From Proteles cristata cristata (lineage: Eukaryota; Chordata; Mammalia; Carnivora; Hyaenidae), in contig JAESUZ010005105.1 in the NCBI GenBank assembly GCA_017311185.1, positions 124,001 through 188,000 on the forward strand: 64,000 nucleotides of DNA. Reading direction: 5' to 3'. The notes below the pieces were generated by a model that worked only from the letters and a program-made list of their open reading frames with translations, was not told the DNA's origin and did not search any database. Each line of letters begins with the position of its first letter. Within the stretch, counting starts at the first letter, position 1. This document shows, piece by piece, positions 22,440-34,405 of this stretch. The position numbers and the translations under genes were made by a program.

Positions 22440-24450
22440 AACCTTGTCTCCAAGGAAGCTGGAGCCAGAGCACTCCTTGCTACTTATTTGTTTTTGCCAA
22501 ATAAAATTACTCCAAATTTTCATCAGGGACTTTTCACAGTAAATCACCAAGGACGTTTTGTTTATTCATTTATTTGCAGGTAGGGCAAACAAAAAAAAAA
22601 AAAAAAAAAAAAAGGTCAAGAAGGTATCTGTCAAGAGATATTGAAATACCAACTCTTTCACAAGAGGTGAGAGTTTTTGGCATTGCACTATCATTAGGAT
22701 CATTCCCCCCTTTTAAATGTTAAATTTTTAAATGTTAAAATTACAAGACATTATTTCTTAGGTCTTTCATGGGAAAATCAATCCAATTTGTTGGACAGAG
22801 CAATCTCAGAGATATTCCTACATGTTCGGAGAACCCTTGAGAGTGAATGTGAATGCATTAGCAAAACTCAAAAGAAGTTCACAAGAATATCTTCATCAAA
22901 TCTACCATTTCATCGAGCCTTTAAGAATTACTATATTCAAACAACTTAAAGTAATTATTATTGTCTGACAGAAAAGTAAGTATGATAAATTTTGCAACAT
23001 TAGTAATATTTCCCTTTGTGAAAATGTGGCCATATATTTCTCTGAGAAGAAATATTTCACAAGCCTGTATTAAGATCAGAAATGTGAGTTATAACATATT
23101 TTATAAAGACTCCAAAAATATATATGAGATATTTCAATAGTAAATTGGTGGATATATATAAATTCCTCATATAAGAACTATCCAGAAGTAACATCAGCTA
23201 TACCATCAACTTCATATTGTAAAATAAAAACACCCAGTGTGTGAGTGCTTGTCTGCTCTGTGTGTGTGTGTGTGTATTTCTCCCTTCATCATTCTAAATC
23301 TGACTGCAGAAATATCACTCCATAGAAATCTCTGCCACTTTTCAAATATTTATTAAAGATAAACTGAAATCAATTGGTTATATATATCACTCTCAGTTTA
23401 CTGAATTCCACCTTATAATTTTATGTAATATCGTACAAGAAAAAAAATGTTTTGAGCATTACTTCCCATAGCATGTTGAACTGATTAAGAGTATATAGTG
23501 ATCTATATGTAGCCTGAAAGATAAGGAGAAAGGATGAGAGACAAGTAGGTAGACTGCAGCCATCATTCTCCACTACTTCTGAGTGTAATCTTATACATTT
23601 GCTGACTCTGTCCCCAGATTCTCTGGAAAGGTTCTAGTCTTCAGGCAAACCCATGAGCCTAAGTCAGCATTTCTTTCTTGGATTGGTGACCAGCACCCTG
23701 TGGATGTAACAGTATGGAATGGCAAACCGCCAGATGGGGCTTTTCTCCTTTCTCAGTATGAACAAAATATCCAGAAATAACAGTAGCTATACAAACTTCT
23801 ACTGTAAAATAAAAGCAAAAGTATAACTTTAATGACATGATTCTATTAAAAAGTGAAGAAAAATTGTTTACAAAGAAATAAATTGTGCTCCCAAATGGAA
23901 TTGCTTTCATTTACTGATGTGAGATTATAAGCATTAAAGATTGAAAACATTCAAGCCTCCACTTTTCTCATGATTTCTCGATGCTTGAGAAAATTACTGT
24001 GGAGCAGCTTTTGACATAAACTCAGCAACAAGAAAATCATGGTCTCTAGATTTAACATTGCATTAATGGATAACAATGATGATGGAAACATATTATCAAT
24101 AAAAATACATTTGCTTTTTTGAAAAGCCAAGGGAGGAAGAGAAGGCAGTTATTACTTCTGTCACAATTCTAAAGATCACCTCACAATGTGACTTAATACA
24201 AATAGTCTTTAAAAAGAAAAGAAAAAAGATTTCTAGTTAGAGTCACAGATATAGAAAATATAATAAGCATATTAATTGCCAGAGCAATATCAATTAAAGT
24301 ATGAAAAAAATAATTTTGTCGGTATGTGCTAGTATATTTACGATAAATCAATGTATTCAGAAAACATTCTTCGGACATTGACAAGATATGTGGAACTGTG
24401 CTAGATGTCACTGCCATCACAGTAAGAAAGACCATCCCAACAAATATATT
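22440..24450 (+). repeat. Duplicon A: upstream block of receptor 2
   Basis: A non-coding block that can be aligned by eye, in order, with 35300-36930 and 46390-48500. Anchors: 'gtaaatcaccaaggacg' (22538) with 'gtaggtcaccaaggacc' (35421). 'aaagtaagtatgataaa' (22975) with 'gagtaagtataataaag' (35817). 'tatccagaagtaacatc' (23181) with 'tatccagaaatgctacc' (47377). 'ggaagagaaggcagttat' (24135) with 'ggaagagaaggcagtcat' (36858). It includes a 24-nt poly(A) run at 22590-22613. The block was probably copied together with the receptor and may contain promoter or 5' exon sequence, although I cannot place exons. Confidence 0.65.
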
Positions 24451-24940
24451 CTCCCACTAAACATTAAACTAGTGACAAGCTTTGCTTGTAATATGAGCTC
24501 AAGAGTGGGTGTGTAGGCTAAGAGAGCCATAAGAATTGTTAGCCAGGGTTAGTATTACTTCAATCGGAAATCAATGATAATTAAGTGTATCCAGTTAAGT
24601 TGGGGAAATGTGGGACAAAGTCTACAAAAGAAGTGCTTACTTAATACCTAGCACTGAATGCTCGTTGATAAATGGAACTTGTTAGCACACAGGAAAAAAG
24701 GGGATGGTGCATACCATGTGAAAAATCATGACTTCTGTTTTAGCCACATTGAAATGGAAATGTACGTGACTTATACAGAGATTTTTGGTAAGGGCTTCAA
24801 TAAAAAAGTAGATATATCTGATAGTAAATTCAATAGGTTAGTCAGAAAAAAAATCCATTATCAAAAACAGAAATGTAGTATTCATTAAGTGACAGATGTG
24901 ACATACAATTGTTGGAATTGTGGAGAAAACAATGACAGAG

Positions 24941-24985
<45 letters not shown>

Positions 24986-25051
24986 GGTCAGAGGTGAAGA
25001 GGAATGAATAGGTCCAAGGAATCAAAACAGGTAAAAAGATAACATGAAAAA
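24451..25051. other. Non-coding stretch with a (TA)n repeat
   Basis: No gene is recognised. It contains the (TA)n tract at 24941-24985. The plus frame at 24658-24888 has no known domain. Confidence 0.4.
24941..24985 (+). repeat. (TA)n microsatellite
   Basis: TA units across 45 bp with a single TG interruption at 24959-24960. Confidence 0.95.
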
Positions 25052-25062
25052 TCATGTGTATA

Positions 25063-25279
25063 CTTTTTAAACATTTTTTAATGTTTTATTTATTTCTGAG
25101 AGAAGAGACAGCATGAGCCGGAAAGGGTCAGAGAGAGGGAGACACAGAATCTGAAGCAGACTCCAGGCTCTGAGCTAGCTGTCAACACTATGCTCGATGT
25201 AGGGCTCAGACCCACAAACCATGAGATCATGACCTGAGCAAAGTCAGACGCTTAACCGATTGAGCCACCCAGGCGCCCC
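25063..25279 (-). mobile_element. CAN-SINE, antisense
   Basis: Ends GAGCCACCCAGGCGCCCC on the plus strand (the reversed head). It is flanked by TCATGTGTATA at 25052-25062 and 25280-25290. Intermediate divergence. Confidence 0.94.
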
Positions 25280-25729
25280 TCATGTGTATAATTTTTAAGT
25301 TAATTTGTTAAAGCATCTCAATAACATAAATACAAGAAAATTCTGTTTAAAATCCTATGCTCTGCATAATAGCTTGCATTTGAGAAATATAGAAAGAAAA
25401 CAAAAATGATAGAGATATATATAAGGAAGATTTAGCATTGCTCATTGGAGAAAATACATTTATACAAAAACAAAAACAAAGGAAAAAATCTTATTAAAAA
25501 ACTAAGTAGAGACTACAAGTTCTGGTAAAGACCCTAGAATAAATTCCAATTATATATCATGTATTATCATTTGAATAAGGACCAAACTGTTAACTAAAGG
25601 CATAATTTTAATGATGTAGGTTTTTTAAATTTAGTTCCAAACAGGAAGGAATTTGGGGGAGCCAAATTACGTTTTTGCCATCCATTAAATCACACATCAG
25701 CATATATCTAATCACATCCATATTGTGAT

Positions 25730-26445
25730 TTAAAGTATACCCACACTGGCACAACCGCTCTGCAAAACAGTATGGAGTTTCCTCATAGAGTTAAAAATAG
25801 AACAACAGTACCAATAGAACAACCACTCCAGCAACTGCACTACTATGTATTTACCTAAGGGATACAAAACGACTGATTCGAAGGGGCGAATGCATCCTGA
25901 TGTTCGCAGCAGCAATTCAATAATAGCCAAATTATGGAAAGAGTCCAAATATGCATCAACTGATGAATGGATAAAGAAGATGCAATGTATTACACACACA
26001 CACACACACACATTAGAATACTCCTCAGCCATCAAAAAGAATGAAATCTTTACATTCGCAGTGACGTGGATGGAGCTAGGGTGTATTATCCTAGTGAAAT
26101 AAATCAGAGAAAGACAAATACCATATGATTTCACTCATACGTGGAATTTAAGAAACCAAACAGATGAACATGGGGAAAGAAAAAAAAAGAGAGCGAGAGA
26201 CAAACCATAAAATAGACTCTTAACTATAGAGAGCAAACTGAGGGTTGCGGGGTGGGGGAGGTTTACGGGGGGATGGGCTAGATGAATGATGGGTATTAAG
26301 GAGGGCAATTCTGGTGATAAGCGCTGGGTGATGTAAGTGATGAATAAGCACATGTACATGATGAATCACTAAATTCTACTCTGGAAACTAATATTACACT
26401 ATATGTTAACTAACGAGAATTTAAAAAAACATAAAACAAAAAACT
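25730..26445 (+). mobile_element. Carnivore L1, 5'-truncated 3' end, just upstream of receptor 2
   Basis: The ORF2 C-terminal end (with frame breaks; a readable stretch lies at 25845-26102 with an internal (CA)n at 25992-26013), then a 3' UTR of the older carnivore type (ACAAACCATAAAATAGACTC, GATGGGCTAGATGAATGATG) and an A-rich end. It stops about 130 bp before the ATG of receptor 2 and therefore lies between the shared upstream block and the coding exon. Confidence 0.85.
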
Positions 26446-26532
26446 AAATCATTAAAATATAATATGAAAATGTAACGAAGGTATATAGCTGATTAAATTA
26501 GATTTTGTTATTAGGATCTATTCAATAATCTC

Positions 26533-26553
26533 TCTGAATTATCAGGCATGCAG
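26533..26553 (+). promoter_or_regulatory. Candidate 3' splice site before receptor 2
   Basis: 'atcaggcatgcag' ends in CAG at 26553, 21 nt before the ATG. The 21-nt leader (GTTGGATAGAAGACATCAGTG) aligns with the leader after the matching AG at receptor 3, which supports a shared exon edge. Confidence 0.5.
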
Positions 26554-26574
26554 GTTGGATAGAAGACATCAGTG

Positions 26575-27510
26575 ATGAAAAACTCTACAGTAACAACATT
26601 CATTCTTCTGGGACTGACAGATGACCCTGAACTGCAAGTTCTGATTTTTATCTTTCTATTTTGTACCTACATGCTGAGTGCAACTGGAAATCTGACCATC
26701 ATCACACTCACTTTTGTGGATCCCCGCCTTCAAACACCCATGTACTTTTTCTTACAAAATTTCTCCTTCTTGGAGGTCTCATTCACCACTGCCTGTATTC
26801 CCAGGTACTTGTATAACATAGCAACAGGTGACAAGGTCATTACCTATAATGCTTGTGTCATCCAAGTGTTTTTTACTGATCTCTTTGCAGTTACAGAATT
26901 TTTTCTGCTGGCCATCATGTCTTATGACCGCTATGTGGCCATCTGCAAACCCTTGCATTATGTAACCATCATGAGCAGCAGAGTCTGCAGGAGTCTTATT
27001 TTCTCCTGCTGGTTGGCTGGACTCTTGGTCATAACCTCCCCACTTAGTTTGGGGCTGAATCTGAAATTCTGTGACTCAAATGTTATTGACCATTTTCTCT
27101 GTGATGCTTCTCCCCTCCTGAAGATATCATGTTCAGACACATGGCTCATGGAACAAACTGTTTTAACCTGTGCTGTGCTGACCCTTATTTTGACCCTTAT
27201 ATGTGTAGTTCTATCTTATACTTCTATTATCAAAACAATTTTAGGATTTCCATCTGTCCAGCAAAGAAAAAAAGCCTTTTCCACCTGTTCTTCTCACATG
27301 ATTGTAGTTTCCATCACCTATGGCACATGTATGTTCATTTATATGAATCCTACAGCAAAAGAAGAAGTGACTATTAATAAAGCCGTTTCACTACTCCTTT
27401 TTTCCGTTTCACTTATGTTAAATCCATTTATTTATACACTGAGAAATAAGCAAGTAAAAAAAGCCTTCAGTGACTCAATCAAAAGAATTGCAGCATTCTT
27501 AAAGAAGTAA
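26575..27510 (+). CDS. OR6C-like: Olfactory receptor, OR6C subfamily (receptor 2)
   Basis: Intact, 311 residues, starting [10 protein letters not shown]. The frame is open one codon further as GTG, which is not a plausible start in a mammal, so 26575 is used. Landmarks: N3-S-T glycosylation site, QTPMYFFL (53-60), Cys94 before TM3 paired in the family with Cys176, [15 protein letters not shown] (115-129), [14 protein letters not shown] (233-246) and [10 protein letters not shown] (282-291). By hand count it is about 80% identical to receptor 3 (248 of 311) and about 77% to receptor 4. Oddity: the proline normally two residues before LNPFIY is leucine (SLMLNPFIY), and TM4 has TSPLSLG where the others have PPLSLG. 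Neither breaks the frame, so a functional receptor is likely but not certain. Ligand unknown. Confidence 0.96.
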   Translation: MKNSTVTTFILLGLTDDPELQVLIFIFLFCTYMLSATGNLTIITLTFVDPRLQTPMYFFLQNFSFLEVSFTTACIPRYLYNIATGDKVITYNACVIQVFFTDLFAVTEFFLLAIMSYDRYVAICKPLHYVTIMSSRVCRSLIFSCWLAGLLVITSPLSLGLNLKFCDSNVIDHFLCDASPLLKISCSDTWLMEQTVLTCAVLTLILTLICVVLSYTSIIKTILGFPSVQQRKKAFSTCSSHMIVVSITYGTCMFIYMNPTAKEEVTINKAVSLLLFSVSLMLNPFIYTLRNKQVKKAFSDSIKRIAAFLKK

Positions 27511-27677
27511 AATAAAATAGCAGTCAATAAATGAAATTAAATAAAAGGTGTGGCTGCTAATCATATCTGTGAATGCTTATAATTTTATTTATCTTTTAAT
27601 ATTTCACTAATGTTAAATGTCTCAGATCCTTTTTCAATTTACTTACATTGCATCTTAATGAGCTTATTTCTTTCCTT
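27511..27677 (+). other. 3' flank of receptor 2
   Basis: Probable 3' UTR. AATAAA-type hexamers occur immediately after the stop (27513 onward) and near 27540, but I cannot say which, if any, is used. Confidence 0.4.
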
Positions 27678-27695
27678 GATTGTTACTCAACTTCT

Positions 27696-27919
27696 TTTTT
27701 TTTTTTTTTAAATGTTTTTATTTATTTCTAGGAGAGAGAGAGAGAGACAGCGTGAGCAGGGGAGGGTCAGAGAGAGAGGGAGTCACAGACTGAAACAGGC
27801 TCCAGGCTCTGAGCTGGCAGTCAGCTCAGAGCCCGACGCGGGGCTCGAACCCACGAACCGTGAGATCATGACCTAAGCGAAAGTCGGACGCCTAACCGAC
27901 TAAGCCACACAGGCGCCCC
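27696..27919 (-). mobile_element. Young felid-type CAN-SINE, antisense
   Basis: Full-length and little diverged, flanked by an 18-bp perfect duplication beginning GATTGTTACTC (27678-27695 and 27920-27937). It lies about 190 bp after the receptor 2 stop and may fall inside the 3' UTR. Confidence 0.97.
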
Positions 27920-27937
27920 GATTGTTACTCAACTTCT

Positions 27938-29610
27938 TGTGGGAGACATCTCAGTAAAGAAAATGAAAGTGTACTTTTCATAAATTTTTACACAAGTATA
28001 TACATTAATATAATAAATCTTATGCTATAAAAATCTATTCTTTAGTCTTCCATAAAACTAATAGCATAATGTTGCTAACTACTGTACTCCAGTGTGCATA
28101 AAACACTACAAAACCTCAAGTAGGATTGAAATTTAATGATGAAATAGTGAATAAAATAAGTGAGGGCATGATAATAGTGCAAGGATCAACTGAGACACAA
28201 GACAATAGCATTTCTATACTATAGGGAAATATATATAAAAATTTAAACTTGGATAAAATCTCACAGATATTCCTTTGAATTTATAATTAAGAGTAAAGAT
28301 TAAAATATAGGCAGTCACAAGGAATCAGAGATACAGATAATTCTAAATGAAGATAAATAACCCCACCTATGACTTGTGGATTCCCAGGAAAGCAAAAAAA
28401 GGAGGATAACGAGTGGCAAAGTGTAGAGTTATGGGTTACAGGGCGTTGGGTTAAATGTCCATGTGGAAAAGAGAGATGAGTGTTGGGATCCATGTGGTTA
28501 AAATTCATGAGACTGACAAAACAGCATAAAGGCAAGATTTTAAAAGTGCGAGTTAGAAGAAAAATGCCCACTTTGACTAAAAGACAACAATTTTCTCTAA
28601 GAAACCTTTCTCTCTCTCTTGAGTTATGGGCTATGGAGGAGGAGTTGGGAACCATTATCATGTCTTCTGTCTAACTAACAGCGTTTATGGCCCAAATTCT
28701 ATAAAAATACTCTACTAATAACTTATTAAGAACACATATAATGAATTAAACAGTGAATCCAAATATAACTCTTTGGAATTAAAGAAACACATATTCATTG
28801 AAATAGACACACTTCGTGACAATTCATAAAAAGCTATACACAGAAGAAATCAAAGAATTATTCATCCATAAATATATTCATTACTTTCAGAAATAAATGG
28901 AACAAAAAATAAAGCAACTCCTACTCATTATAGCATTTTAAAACTATAAAACTAATTAAAAGTATGTAGAACATGATTTCACTAATTTAAGAAAAATAAA
29001 TTTCAAAAGATAAGTAAAACTAAAAATTGATTTTTTTAAAAAGTCAAGCAAATTGATAATTTGCCAGAAGCATGAATTAATACAAAATAAAGAGAAAAAT
29101 ATGGAAGGTTAAAAATCAGCAGTAAGATATAAACACTAAAGCAATACTTAGAATAACTTCATGGATATACTAACACAATTCCACAACAACAACAAAATGT
29201 GAAGATTTAGAGCTACAAACAAGATTTTAGCAAAACAAGCTTGAAACATAATTCAAGGATGTGGGATACTTAAATATATTAATCTCTACATAATATTTGA
29301 TAAGGCTAATACGATTTATCATTAAAGAGACAAAAGAACCAGATACAACCAACCATGGTAAAGCAATAGTTAATCTCATTAAGATTTCAATTACCTAAAT
29401 AAAAAATAACAATAAAACTCTCCCTAATGAAATTTATGAAGACATCCTAATAATTGACAAACATCTGGAAAACATTAAGGCAAACTCTTTAATTTTTGTT
29501 TCAATTATTAATAATTAACTGATGAATAGTCATCTGACTATTTCAGTCAGAATCCAACAAAATAGCTAAAAATGATACTATGATCAACCAAGATTTATTC
29601 CAATTATACA
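27938..29610. other. Non-coding stretch
   Basis: AT-rich DNA. The overlapping frames at 28287-28674 on opposite strands show no domain that I recognise. 29000-29500 may include very old L1 remnants, but the match is too weak to call. Confidence 0.4.
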
Positions 29611-29722
29611 AAGGTATAGATGATAAATATAGATAAAAATAGATTATGATGATAATCGATAAGTAGAGAGATGGTAGATAAATGATAGATGATAAAAAGA
29701 TGATAGATGATAAATGTATACA
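29611..29722 (+). repeat. Degenerate GATA/TAGATGATAAA simple repeat
   Basis: Imperfect units of TAGATGATAAA and GATAGATGATAAA over about 110 bp. The low-complexity minus-strand frame here is a consequence of it. Confidence 0.8.
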
Positions 29723-30454
29723 ACTATAAAAATATATATATGAAAAATAGCCTGATTTAACCAAGAGATTAAAGAAAGGACATTTTATATAAGAAAGGAC
29801 ATTTTATGAGTTTTGATTAATAAATAAACTATCACTAGATAAAAATCAGTAATTGCTTCTAAAAAGGTTAAAGTGAAATAAGAATATGGTGAACTCCTAA
29901 AGCAGATAAAAATATCTAAAGAAATACAATTAATACAATTATATTAAACTATAAAACACCTGGAGTCAATTAAAATCAAGAATGAAGAAATCAAATCAAT
30001 GAAGAAATCAAAAGAGATATTTAAAGGATTTTGAAATGAGTGAGAAGGCACATGTCAAACTAGGTTGGATGCAACTAAAATCATATTTGGTTGAAACTTT
30101 ATAGCACTAAAATGCTATAAAAATAGCAGAAAACCTCTAATAAATGTTTTCAATTTTCCCCTATAATTGGAGGCCGAGGGCGGTGTGGAGGGGAAAGTCA
30201 ATCAAAGCCAAAGCAAATAGAAAAAAAATAATAAAAATCATTGTAGAACCAACTGACATAGAAGAACAGCAGATAGAGTTGGTTCTTACAGAAAATCAAA
30301 GAATAAAGGAGAAATCACATACTACAATTATAAGGTATGAGAGAGGTGATGTAACTACAGATTTTACAGACATTAAAAGGACAACAAAGGAATATTATTA
30401 AAAGTGCATAACCATAAGTTGACAACTCAGATGAAATGGACAAATTCCTTAGAG

Positions 30455-31107
30455 CATGTTGCACTGGGGCACAATGGTGGCACTGAACTACTGTTTGATT
30501 ATTAGAGATGATTTGCAGAGACCACTGTGACAATATTCATAGCTACAGTTTATTCCAAGAAAAGAATACACTATATGAAGAGCATTAAAATAAGGATATG
30601 CCTCAGTGACAAAGGCTGCCTCACATTAAGGGATCAGAAGAGGCAAAGTGCACACCTCTTACTGTTCTCATTCTGCAGGGAATATTGCTGCACATACTTT
30701 CTCTCTCAGGCCAGAAATCATTGACGTGTGCAGAGAAACACCTCAATCCCAGACACCCAAATACAGTCCGAGCTGGAAATTTTTATATTTTACTAACTAT
30801 GTAGGATTATTCCTTCTAATAAATAGCTCAAAACGAGAACCCTGTAGTGGTCTCACCGACACCAAGTGCCAATGATCAATGTCACTATGATCAATAAACA
30901 ATGGTAATAAGTTGGTACACTTGTCCTAAAACTCCTCAGACCCATGGTCACAAAGAAACATTATTGATCAACATATTTTGTGCATTAACCAGGTGGCAGT
31001 GCTATGCTGGAAATTTAGCAAAAATATCTCAGACCAACTCCAGGTTTGCTGTAATTAACTTACAAACAACAGATAAAAATAAAATTCACTCCAAAAAAAA
31101 AAAAAAA
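30455..31107 (+). other. Unidentified poly(A)-tailed insert in the old L1
   Basis: L1 ORF2 stops after 'gacaaattccttag' and resumes at 'caagactaagaggc', so about 650 bp of foreign sequence lies between. It ends AATAAA (31079-31084), a short spacer and 15 A residues (31093-31107), as in a reverse-transcribed mRNA. It is less AT-rich than its surroundings. The plus frames at 30527-30875 do not resemble a protein I know. It could be a processed copy of a 3' UTR or non-coding RNA, or a retroelement I do not recognise. No target-site duplication was found. Confidence 0.55.
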
Positions 31108-32043
31108 CAAGACTAAGAGGCATCTATGTATTGTAGAAATTTAAAATGTGGTTTAAAACCACGTTTATATTCTATAAATAAAATCCAAGCCAAATGAGTT
31201 CACTGGTGAATTGTATCAAATATTTAAGGAAGAAAGAAATCAAATTCTACACAAATTATTCCAGAAAGTTAATAAGTAGAGGACATTTTCAAACTTATTT
31301 TATGAAGTCAACAATAGCCTGATAACAAAATCAGACAAATCTATCACAAGTAAAGAAACTGACTAATCAATATTTTCCTTTCACATAGATGGTAAAATAA
31401 AATGTTTGCAGTTAGAATCTATCTATAGATATATAGATAAGATAGATTTATATAAACCCCAAAGGATTTTATTCTAGGGATGTAAGACGACTCAGCCTTT
31501 GAAAATCAATCAATATAACCAACCATGTAACGATACTAAAAAATAAAATGCATACATATACATGACCACCTCAACCAATGCAGAATACATTTGAAATAGT
31601 TCAATATCCATTCCTAATTTTAAAAATTCTTTGCAAACTAGAAAAGAAAGTTTATCAACTTGATAAAAGACATCTACAAACACTACAATATCACATTTAA
31701 TAATGAAATACTGAATGCTTCCCTCCTAAGATCAAGAACAAGACAGGAATGCCCACCATTATTACCTCTACTCAATACTATACAAAGGTTATAATCAGTG
31801 CAGTAGTTTCAAAAATGAAAAAAAAAAATCTAGGTTTGAAAGGAAGAAAATAATTGCCTTTATTTCCCTGCAACTTGATCTTCTATGTAGAAAAGTCTAA
31901 GGATTCTAAGTTGTTAGAACTGATAAGTGAACTTATAAATGATGCCAGAAAAAAATCCATACACAGAATTCAAATATATTTTTATATACTAGCCACAATC
32001 AGAAATAGAACACTAAAAAGTGACATCAAAACTAGGAAATATT

Positions 32044-32262
32044 GGGGCACCTGGGTGGCTCAGTGTGTTGAGTGTGGGACTTTGGCTCAGGTCATGATGT
32101 CATGGTCCATGAGTCCGAGCCCCACATCAGGCCCTGTGTTGACAGCTCAGAGCTTGGAACCTGATTCTGATTCTGTGTCTCCCTCCCTTTCTGCTCCTCT
32201 CCTCCTCTCACTCTGTCTCTTTCTCAAAAATAAACAAACATTAAAAAAAATTTTAAGAAAAT
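32044..32262 (+). mobile_element. CAN-SINE in the old L1
   Basis: GGGGCACCTGGGTGGCTCAG head through to AAACAAACATTAAA tail. Flanks GGAAATATT / GAAAATATT suggest a decayed target-site duplication. Confidence 0.92.
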
Positions 32263-32701
32263 ATTTAGGCCAAATCATGTGCAAGATCTGTATACTGAAA
32301 ACAAAGAATCTGTTGAGAGGTTTAAAAATAACCATATAAATGGAGACATGTGCTACGTTCATGAATCAAAAACTGAATATTATTAAGAGTTAACCTATTT
32401 CTAAATTAATTTATAGATTTAATTCAACCTTAAAATATAAGCAGAATTTCCTGTAGAAATTGACAAGCAGTTATAAAATTCATATGAAAATTCAAAAGGC
32501 CTTGAATAATCAATTCAACTCTGAAAAAGGACAAACTTATAGACCAATCTTAATTTAACACTTATTAGAAATCTATAATAATCAAGACAGGGAGATATTG
32601 GTGGAAAGGTAGAGAAAAAGTCCGGTGGAAAATAATTACAATGTCAGAAATAAATCATTACATTTATGGTCAACTGATTTTTTTATAGAAATGCAAAAAC
32701 A

Positions 32702-32937
32702 GGGGCACCTGGGTGGCTCAGTTGGCTAAGCCTCCAAATTTGGCTCAGGTCATGATCTCACGGTTCGTGGGTTCTAACCCCGAGTTGGGCTCTGTGCTGA
32801 CAGCCAGCTCAGAGCCTGGAGCTTGTTTCAGATTCTGTGTCTCCCTCTCTCTCTGAACCCCCCCTGCTCATGCTGTCTCTGTCTCTCTCTCTCTCTCTCT
32901 CAGAAATAGATAAATCATTTTTAAAAATTAAAAAAAA
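32702..32937 (+). mobile_element. CAN-SINE in the old L1
   Basis: A complete copy flanked by a perfect 15-bp duplication, AGAAATGCAAAAACA (32687-32701 and 32938-32952). A (CT)n run lies in the middle. Confidence 0.96.
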
Positions 32938-34061
32938 AGAAATGCAAAAACAATTCATTAAAGAAAAGTTGGCCTTTTCAATAAATGGTACTGGGAGAAC
33001 AGATATATTTTTAAATAAATTTTGATACATCTGTTGTACTATTTACAAATAAATGTATAAAAATTAACTCAAAATGAATCACAAACCTAAATGTAAAACA
33101 AACTATAATATTCTTAGAAAAAATAACATAAAATGACATTATTATTGGTTTAGTTAAAGATTTTTTAGATAAAATAGTAAAGCATGACACATTTTAAGAA
33201 ATAATGAAATACCATTTAATACAATTAAGAATTCTTCTCTTAAAAGGACATTAAGATAAGCCACAAACTGGGAGAAAATATTTGTGAATCACTAATCTGA
33301 TAAAGGACGTGTTTCCAGACTAAATAAAAACCTCTCAAAACTCAATAATAAAAAAACTCACAGCCCAATTTAAAAAATGAGTAAATGATTTAAAAAGATA
33401 CTTTACCAAAGAAGGTACACAGATGGCAACTAAATGCACCAAAAGATATTCAACATCATTGGCTATTAGGTATACAAAACTTAAAATCACGGTGGAATAG
33501 CACTACACCTACTAGAATGTCTAAAAGTATAAAAATTGATCATACCAAAAAGTGAAAACCAATAAAACATTCCTACACCACTAGTGGGACTGTCAAAATA
33601 TGTGACTGCCTTGGAAAACTGTTGGAAGTTTCTTAAAAAGTTAAATATATCCCTTATACATGCCCCAGCCATTCCACTCCTAGGTGTTTATCCAACAGAA
33701 ATGAAAATATATGTCATAAGAGGTTTGTGCATTAATGTTCATAGCAGCTTTCTTTTTAAGTCCCTTAAAACTGATGTAACAAAGTATCTTTTTTTAACAG
33801 GTGAATAGTAAGCAAATTGTGATACAGCCACAGATGGGATTTTAGCCAGAAATAAAAGGAACGAATAATAATGTGAGTGAACCTCAAAAAATCATGCTGA
33901 GTAAAATAAGCCAGATGAAAGATGGTTCACTGTAAAATTCAGCAGGGGACGGGGACAGAGAGGCAGGTGAGGGCCAGGACTGAAGGATATAACAAGAGGC
34001 ACAAGGAAACTTTGAGAAATAATTGATAATTTTATTATTGTGATTATGGTGGCACTTTATT

Positions 34062-34276
34062 TTTTTTAATATTTTTTTTTATTTATTTCTAGGAGAGAGA
34101 GAGACAGCGTGAGCAGGGGAAGGTCAGAGTGAGAGGGAGTCACAGACTGAAACAGGCTCCAGGCTCTGAGCTGGCAGTCAGCACAGAGCCCGACGCGGGG
34201 CTCGAACCCACGAACCGAGAGCTCATGACCTAAGCAAAAGTCGGACGCTTAACCGACTAAGCCACCCAGGCGCCCC
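34062..34276 (-). mobile_element. Young felid-type CAN-SINE, antisense, in the L1 3' UTR
   Basis: Low divergence, ending GCCACCCAGGCGCCCC. It is flanked by a perfect 17-bp duplication, TATGGTGGCACTTTATT (34045-34061 and 34277-34293). Confidence 0.97.
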
Positions 34277-34405
34277 TATGGTGGCACTTTATTGAGAGTA
34301 TAGCTATGTCCAAACTTCTCAGATTGTACACTTTAAATATATGCAGTTTACTCAATGTCAATTATATCTCAGTATTGCTGTTAAAAAATTTTAAAAACAA
34401 ATAAA

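Larger units (their letters stand above)
20690..22440 (+). mobile_element. Old L1 (L1M-like) ORF2 end and 3' UTR, split by two SINEs
   Basis: Three pieces (about 20690-20833, 21093-21539, 21766-22440) read in order as the ORF2 C-terminal region. Segments such as 'aagaactgttacaaatccat', 'ggcaaaggatctacacagat' and 'agaatggctaaaattaaaga' are typical. They pass into an L1 3' UTR without a clear tail. Many stops and frameshifts are present. Confidence 0.7.
29900..34405 (+). mobile_element. Long old L1 (L1M-like), interrupted by several insertions
   Basis: From about 29980 the sequence follows L1 ORF2 from the post-endonuclease linker ('gatgcaactaaaatcata') through reverse transcriptase (31170-32000, e.g. 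'aagacaggaatgcccaccat') and the C-terminal region (33240-33930) to a 3' UTR ending near 34400. All pieces are in order and in one orientation. It is broken by an unidentified insert at 30455-31107 and by SINEs at 32044, 32702 and 34062. Stops and frameshifts are frequent, so no protein is possible. The frames at 30144-30401, 31854-32339 and 33584-33808 are relics of it. Confidence 0.8.

Noticed and set aside
24193..24435. Minus-strand hydrophobic frame of 80 residues
   Set aside because: It lies in the shared non-coding upstream block, is not kept open in the other copies, and has no recognisable domain.
25845..26102. Possible small gene (85 residues) upstream of receptor 2
   Set aside because: The frame is the C-terminal part of L1 ORF2 with a CA-repeat insert.
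26958..27377. Extra frames overlapping receptor 2 (minus 63 residues, plus 82 residues)
   Set aside because: These are out-of-frame shadows of the receptor coding sequence; a similar shadow occurs in receptor 4 at 50466-50714.
31854..32339. A 161-residue plus-strand frame
   Set aside because: It reads from decayed L1 ORF2 into a SINE and has no host-gene similarity.
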